From assembly GCA_963709645.1 (NCBI GenBank), contig CAVPXP010000049.1, positions 110,026 through 174,025 on the forward strand: a stretch of 64,000 nucleotides of DNA. The letters are read 5' to 3'. Positions 59,658 to 64,000 of the stretch are shown in pieces. The notes beneath the pieces were generated by a model. That model made no database searches, was not told the DNA's origin, and worked only from the letters and a program-made list of their open reading frames with translations. Source of the stretch: DYRB01 sp963709645 (GTDB lineage: Bacteria > Pseudomonadota > Gammaproteobacteria > Chromatiales > Chromatiaceae). Made by a program: the position numbers and the translations under genes. Within the stretch, counting starts at the first letter, position 1, and each line of letters begins with the position of its first letter.

Positions 59658-60896
59658 ATGATTATGCAGGAATTGACTCTTAATTCTTGGGAAGAATATG
59701 AAGATGCTTTAGTCGAGCTGGAACGTTGTCGTGAACGTTTGACAAAAGATGAAATAGTAAGAAGCGGTGTTTCTCCATATTACTATCGTGGCCAATCAGA
59801 TAGTGCTTGGAAACTAGAAACAACCCTAGAAAGGTTTACCAACAAAAGAATGTCCCTGGACGAGTATTATGAAATCACATATTCCGCTAAACCGAGAATA
59901 GAAACATTTTCCGGAATGAGTTGGGAGCTTCCAAAGCCAGAGAACTTTCGCAATATTTCTAAAATACATAACATGCATTGGCATCTTTTCAACCCATCTT
60001 TCTTTGAATATTTCGCGTATCTCAGACATCATGGATATCCTTCGCCTCTTCTCGATTGGAGCGCGTCTCCATATATCGCGGCCTTTTTTGCGTTCAGAAA
60101 TGTCTCGCCTTCAGTTGATAACGTCTCTGTTTACGTGTACCAGAACACGACAACGGGCATCAAAGTTATAGAAGGTAGCCCGGCGACGATCGTGACGTTC
60201 TGGCCGCAAGGTTCTATTCACCAGCGTCATTTTTTACAACAAAGTGATTATACGCTATGTATAAAGCACGAAGAAGATAAAATCATCTTGACGAGTCATG
60301 AGACTGCTCGAATAAGCGAATATTCGACGCAAGATATGATTTGGAAATTCAACTTGCCCACAAGCGAGAGAAAGAAGGCTATCCAAGCATTGAAAAAAAT
60401 GAACATTAATGCATATTCACTGTTTCTATCCATTGATAGCCTCATGGAAACAATCGGCCAGCAGCAGATTCAGATCGGTTTCGCCCGAGGGGCACACCTC
60501 GAACAGGAGCTCGTCGCCATCCAGATCTCGGTACGTGGCGATCGAGGCCCGGAAGTGGCAATCCCCCAACGCGTCGGCGGACAATCGAAGCGTCAGGTTC
60601 GTGTAGGTCGGCAGCGTATCGCACACCGTGAACCCGCCGGCATCGCGGCACGTTTCCAGTATCTGCGTTTTGCCACGAGCCTGAGGCCACGAAGCGCAAG
60701 CCCTCCAGGCTCCCGATGCTGTCGGGAATCGCGAAGCTGGCAGTTCGGATCCAAGGGGTCTCCGGATCGGCCCCTTCTCCGATGCTGTAGGCACCGGCAA
60801 GCTCGGGAATGTCGATCGACAGGGCGGAGGCAACAGCTGGGCACGAGAGCAGGACAATCGCCAAAATGCACAAGAGCCTTGTTGGCTGGAGCATGA
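59658..60896 (+). CDS. FRG-domain protein, 3' end fused to unrelated DNA
   Basis: The first ~263 residues are an FRG-domain protein: SPYYYRGQSDSAWKLETTLE, then HHGYPSPLLDWSASPYIAAF FAFRN, the motif that names the family. The function of FRG proteins is unknown; they occur in defence and mobile contexts. This part is strongly AT-rich against the genome. Near 60447 (after INAYSLFLSIDSLMET) composition jumps to high GC and the remaining 150 residues are the antisense of another gene, so the native end (about 10 residues) is lost. It is the first gene after the putative attI and points away from intI, as a cassette gene would. Confidence 0.75.
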   Translation: MIMQELTLNSWEEYEDALVELERCRERLTKDEIVRSGVSPYYYRGQSDSAWKLETTLERFTNKRMSLDEYYEITYSAKPRIETFSGMSWELPKPENFRNISKIHNMHWHLFNPSFFEYFAYLRHHGYPSPLLDWSASPYIAAFFAFRNVSPSVDNVSVYVYQNTTTGIKVIEGSPATIVTFWPQGSIHQRHFLQQSDYTLCIKHEEDKIILTSHETARISEYSTQDMIWKFNLPTSERKKAIQALKKMNINAYSLFLSIDSLMETIGQQQIQIGFARGAHLEQELVAIQISVRGDRGPEVAIPQRVGGQSKRQVRVGRQRIAHREPAGIAARFQYLRFATSLRPRSASPPGSRCCRESRSWQFGSKGSPDRPLLRCCRHRQARECRSTGRRQQLGTRAGQSPKCTRALLAGA

Positions 60897-60903
60897 TCAT
60901 CAC
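60426..60903 (-). pseudogene. Secreted protein of unknown function, frameshifted and truncated
   Basis: A signal peptide (LLCILAIVLLSCPAVASA) leads a mature part ELAGAYSIGEGADPETPWIR. Near 60680 the frame changes; the other frame continues as TLPTYTNLTLRLSADALGDC and LLFEVCPSGETDLNLLLADC. The last few codons (HEAING) and the stop fall in the FRG gene, so the 3' end is truncated at the same junction. No family recognised. It lies 6 bp after the beta-lactamase-like gene on the same strand. Confidence 0.55.
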
Positions 60904-60909
60904 CCCGAT

Positions 60910-61944
60910 CTATTGCCTGCGCAGAATCCGGACAATGCGATCGTAGACGACGAGCGCCACCAACTCCGAGTCGCCACCCGTTGTGTTTACGAACTGGACG
61001 ACGACGGCGTCAATATCCTCGTGGTAGCGGGCGATGCTCTGGTACCCCAGCAACCAGCCCTTGTGCCCGTATTCGTAGACCGAGGCATAGACGGCCTGCT
61101 CGTCATGTTCAACAACGAGCCGTCATTCAAGGCCCTCAGGAACACGCCGACGTCCTGCGCCGTGGCGACCATCGCCCCGCTCGGCATCACGTACTCGACG
61201 TCCTTGAAATCCACCTCGTAGGGATGGTGGTATCCGCCGGCGACGTCCCCCGGATCCACCTGGCTCAGCGAACCATAGGTGTGGGTGAGCCCCAGGGGAG
61301 CCAGGATCTCCTCCCGGATGTATCGCTGATGGCCGTACCCCAGCGCCTGGTCGAGGATGCTGCCGATCAGCAGGAAATTCGTGTTGGCATAGCGGCGGTC
61401 GGCGTCCGGCTGGAAATCCGCCGGCTTGTCCAGGATCAACGCCAGGGCCTCGTCGACATCCTGCGGCGGCCTGGACGAATCGAACCCGTCGTGATCGGTG
61501 TAGTTGGGGATGCCGCTGCGATGCTGCAGCAGCATCCTCAGGGTGATCCGGTCGGCGTATTCGATCCTCCCGGCCAGCTCGGGCAGGAGCTCGGCGAGGG
61601 TGTCGTCCAGCGCCAGGCTCCCGCCACTGACCAGCTTGGCGGCCGCGACGGCCATGTACAGCTTGCTGAGACTGGCGATCTTGAACATGGCCTGCGGATT
61701 GCCGGGCACCCGGTTCTCCTGTCCTTCCAGCCGGCGCAATGGAACGCCGGCGCCTGGCCGGCCCGGTCGACATGGACGATGATGCCGTCCAGTCGATGAC
61801 CAACCGCATCCTCGACCTGCTGCTGCACCGTGTCCGGCAACGGCGCCATCCAGGCCAGGATGCCGTCCGAGGCGGGAATACGATGGCACATACGATTCCG
61901 ACGATGGGCATGACGACCCTGAGAACTCTTATGGTGCGTTTCAT
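60910..61944 (-). pseudogene. Class C beta-lactamase-like serine hydrolase, multiply frameshifted
   Basis: The catalytic SxxK is in KIASLSKLYMAVAAAKLV and the YxN in RRYANTNFLLIGSILDQAL, with LLQHRSGIPNYTDHD typical of the family. The N-terminal signal region (MKRTIRVLRVVMPIVGIVCA) is in a second frame, the segment ILAWMAPLPDTVQQQVEDAV in a third, and the C-terminus (EQAVYASVYEYGHKGWLLGY..., ending VYDRIVRILRRQ) again shifted near 61120. At least three indels. Such proteins are esterases or peptidases of the penicillin-binding fold. Not functional as read. Confidence 0.8.
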
Positions 61945-62059
61945 CCCGGAAACGTAGTCGCGATTCGCCGTCGCGCAATCCACAAGAGGCCCAAACGCGG
62001 GCCGCCATCGACCGATATGGGCGGCCCTTCCATTTGTGCTCCGCGGAATCGAGGGAATT

Positions 62060-62200
62060 GTGCGCTCACGAATCGCCCACCGGTTGTCCCCAATCCTGAT
62101 CCTGCTGCTGGCCCTGGGCTGTGGCGACGACTCGTCGAGGGTAAACGTCGATGTGGGGATGCGCGCGGGCCACTGGATCGACGGGTGGTCGTGCGAATAG
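62060..62200 (+). CDS. Possible small lipoprotein
   Basis: 46 residues with a GTG start and a GAGGG ribosome site. MRSRIAHRLSPILILLLALG is a typical lipoprotein signal, followed by Cys21 (LALGC|GDDSS). The mature part is only 26 residues and ends GHWIDGWSCE. It is the only plus-strand candidate in this part; it may be a truncated remnant. Confidence 0.35.
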   Translation: MRSRIAHRLSPILILLLALGCGDDSSRVNVDVGMRAGHWIDGWSCE

Positions 62201-62267
62201 GGAGCGCGGGCGGGTTGGAGGTGATCGGCGGCGTGGCCGGCGACGCCGGGCTTCCTCGAGGGGCTCT

Positions 62268-62902
62268 TCAACCCCTGGTGCCTCGCCCTTCAAGCCGGGC
62301 CAGCGCTTCTCCGGCCGTCTTGACGAGCTGGTCGGACACGGAGCCGACGTAGCCAAGAGCCCGAGCCCGTTGGAACGACTCGACTGCCGCCACTTCGTCG
62401 CCACGCTCCGTCTGGATCAACCCGAGATTGTGCCACGGGAGGGGCGACTCGGGGTCGAGCTGCATTGCCGTTCGCAAATGGTCTTCTGCGGCCTCAAGCT
62501 CCCCGAGCAGCAGAAGCGCCGCGCCAAGGTTGATCCGTGTCATGACCTCGATGTCGCGAGTGTGCATCCCCCAACTGAGCCAGATGAGCCTCTTAGCCAC
62601 GGTCGGGCAACCAGCTGATCCAGGAAGCCCATAAAGTACGGTATCGCGTCCTGTGCATTTCCCCGACCGAGCAATCGCCGGCCCCGGAAGAAATCGCGCC
62701 AGAAGTAACCCTGGATGCGCCCCGGAACCAGCAGAACGACAGAAGCGAACACGAGCGTCAGGGCATAGGCTCCTGTCGTGCTCATGATCGCGACTACCCC
62801 GGCGGCCAGAACCAGGACGGCCATCAGGTACAGCGTCTTGTAGCGGGTCGTTCTGTTGACCTGTCTTCCCTGACGTAAAGCGTTGCCTTCACCTGCAGGC
62901 AC
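62268..62902 (-). pseudogene. Membrane-anchored TPR protein, frameshifted
   Basis: N-terminal part: two hydrophobic segments (LYLMAVLVLAAGVVAIM; LTLVFASVVLLVPG) then GRGNAQDAIPYFMGFLDQLV. Near 62600 the frame changes and TPR repeats continue (INLGAALLLLGELEAAEDHL; PWHNLGLIQTERGDEVAAVE). The two parts join smoothly if one base is added or removed. TPR proteins mediate protein contacts; the partner is unknown. Confidence 0.65.
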
Positions 62903-63258
62903 GCGGCAACAACGTGCCGCCTCAGAAGGAAAAGGCCAGGCCAGCCCATGGTGCCGCGGCCCAGGATCAGCACTGGGTCGATCCGCTCCGGGGAGGCCGG
63001 CTTCCCGATCCCGGACACGGTGATCTCCTGCGTCTCGCCGGCCTCCTCGTCATCCCCGGAGTTCACGATCAACACCACGACGACGGTGATCACCAGCGCC
63101 GCTATTGCCCCCACCAGGACCCATGTCTCGGTGCTCGGAACGTCGCTGAACTCCTTGTTGGGTGTGGTCCCTGGCCCGGCCGCGAACAGTTCGCCGGCCC
63201 CGCCCAGCGTCCAGACGAGTGAGAATACCAGGAGTAAGGCAAACGGCCTTGGGTTCAT
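62824..63258 (-). CDS. Small secreted/membrane protein
   Basis: 144 residues from MNPRPFALLLVFSLVWTLGG. A signal peptide (cleavage near LFA|AGP) and one membrane helix (WVLVGAIAALVITVVVVLIV) followed by an acidic NSGDDEEAGETQE. The last ~50 residues overlap the start of the TPR gene and are basic. Unknown function. Confidence 0.5.
   Translation of the reverse strand: MNPRPFALLLVFSLVWTLGGAGELFAAGPGTTPNKEFSDVPSTETWVLVGAIAALVITVVVVLIVNSGDDEEAGETQEITVSGIGKPASPERIDPVLILGRGTMGWPGLFLLRRHVVAACLQVKATLYVREDRSTERPATRRCT
62881..62896. repeat. 16-bp direct repeat, copy 1
   Basis: CGTTGCCTTCACCTGC; it matches 15 of 16 bases of the copy at 63979-63994. Next to it GTTGCC...GGCAAC forms an inverted pair. 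It could mark a cassette boundary, but it does not fit the canonical attC core GTTRRRY. Confidence 0.45.
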
Positions 63259-63327
63259 GATGTTCTCCCTTCGCGGACGCCGACAGAAGCGATTGACTGG
63301 GCGCCGCCAGGCTTCATTTGCAGCCAC

Positions 63328-63568
63328 CTATGTCTGTTGCCTTCCAAATACTACGCACACCGCCAACACCAGCATCACGGTGGTTACCGGGCCCCACAGG
63401 AGTCTCGGCTCGGGATCGGGTGATCCAGTTCAAAAGCGTGCTTAACCCCTGCACGGCCAAAGCCGCATAGGCGACCCACATCGGCCAGTGCGGCGGCAAC
63501 CAGCAAAATTGAAAAAGAATCGCCCCGGCTACGACAAGGGCGTACAGCAGTGCGGCTACCTGAGTCAT
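63328..63568 (-). pseudogene. Small membrane protein, frameshifted
   Basis: Starts MTQVAALLYALVVAGAILFQ, with a second helix (MWVAYAALAVQGLSTLLNWI). After TRSRAE the open frame loses its hydrophobic character. The neighbouring frame continues RLLWGPVTTVMLVLAVCVVF GRQQT to a TAG at 63328, a better third helix. Unknown function. Confidence 0.5.
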
Positions 63569-63706
63569 GGATGGTCCTTCAGCTGCAATCACGCGGGGAG
63601 ACGAATTGATGGCAGTGTCGCCGATTCGCGCCCAACTGAAACGTTCATTGGCCGGGCTTCCCGTGAGAATGCTGCACCTCACCCGCACCCCTGATTCAAG
63701 CGCTCG

Positions 63707-63940
63707 CTAGTCGGGTTCACCGCGCTGACCGGCCCGAGCCAGATAGAGAAGCAACAATCCAACGACAGCCACGCCGGCCCAAGATGCGATCCAGGCCAGT
63801 CGCTCGCCCTGCGTATCAATATTGAATCCGAAGAAATCGACGGATAGCGGATAGACCCCGAAGATGGCCAATATCGCAACTCCGGCAAGCAGGGTTCCGA
63901 AACCCACCAGGATTCCGCCGGTCACTTTGAGCTTTGTCAT
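63707..63940 (-). CDS. Small two-helix membrane protein
   Basis: 77 residues from MTKLKVTGGILVGFGTLLAG (ATG at 63940). Two hydrophobic helices separated by a loop (YPLSVDFFGFNIDTQGERL), ending LLLLYLARAGQRGEPD. Not recognised. It resembles the many small membrane proteins found in integron cassettes, but this is only an impression. Confidence 0.5.
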   Translation of the reverse strand: MTKLKVTGGILVGFGTLLAGVAILAIFGVYPLSVDFFGFNIDTQGERLAWIASWAGVAVVGLLLLYLARAGQRGEPD

Positions 63941-63978
63941 TCGTGGCCTTTCAAAAGCGTGAGCGTCCATCTGCCTGA

Positions 63979-63994
63979 CGTTGGCTTCACCTGC
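63979..63994. repeat. 16-bp direct repeat, copy 2
   Basis: CGTTGGCTTCACCTGC, 1098 bp from copy 1 and at the window edge. A weaker relative (GGCTTCATTTGCAG) lies near 63311. Confidence 0.45.
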
Positions 63995-64000
63995 AAGCGT

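Noticed and set aside
60450..64000. Canonical attC sites (GTTRRRY ... RYYYAAC)
   Set aside because: No pair with the right spacing and pairing was seen by eye. The 16-bp repeats are reported on their own because they do not fit this consensus.

Overview
The window is high-GC DNA from a sulfur-oxidising gammaproteobacterium, most likely a purple sulfur bacterium of the Chromatiaceae. The evidence is the reverse-type dsr cluster in the order known from Allochromatium (dsrA-B-E-F-H-C-M-K-L), a Gly/Tyr-rich sulfur globule protein, and the overall codon and GC style. No rRNA, tRNA or CRISPR array was found.

Layout. (1) 1-6.9 kb, minus strand: oxidative dsr operon, with dsrL cut by the window edge. 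(2) 7.3-10.4 kb, plus strand, divergent from dsrA: a TauD-like dioxygenase, two conserved unknowns, an orphan Cas6/Cmx6-like RAMP protein and a DsrC-fold protein without any cysteine (RspA type). (3) 10.5-26.1 kb: housekeeping and envelope genes (PiuC-like hydroxylase, SLC13 permease, DedA, old yellow enzyme, ApbE, a VWA/membrane/PspA operon divergent from an HtrA protease, and a very large TPR/FG-GAP lipoprotein). (4) 26.1-34.8 kb: an accessory region punctuated by four copies of a ~90-158 bp palindromic MITE-like element. It holds a sulfotransferase-like gene, a decayed rapA helicase, an EVE + PD-(D/E)XK nuclease with a duplicated 3' end, an unknown lower-GC gene, and a frameshifted trmO. 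(5) 34.8-40.7 kb: ClpP-like lipoprotein, membrane protein, lytic transglycosylase, then leuA behind a leucine-rich leader peptide, and a family 4 uracil-DNA glycosylase. (6) 40.8-53.4 kb: sulfur globule protein followed by a complete clade II (Sec-type) nitrous oxide reductase operon with three c-type cytochromes and two FNR-type boxes. (7) 53.6-57.9 kb: glnE, ilvE and a zinc-finger gene. (8) 58.0-64.0 kb: an integron integrase (frameshifted), three 26-bp iterons that look like an attI region, an AT-rich FRG-domain gene in the first-cassette position, then several small or decayed genes on the minus strand.

Working together: DsrAB, EFH, C, MK and L oxidise sulfur stored in globules, whose envelope protein is encoded at 40.8 kb. 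The nos operon would let the cell use N2O as electron acceptor. That the two processes are coupled in this organism is my inference. Frameshifts are absent from dsr, nos and glnE but frequent at 28-37 kb and 59-64 kb. They therefore look like gene decay in accessory DNA, although local assembly error cannot be excluded from sequence alone.
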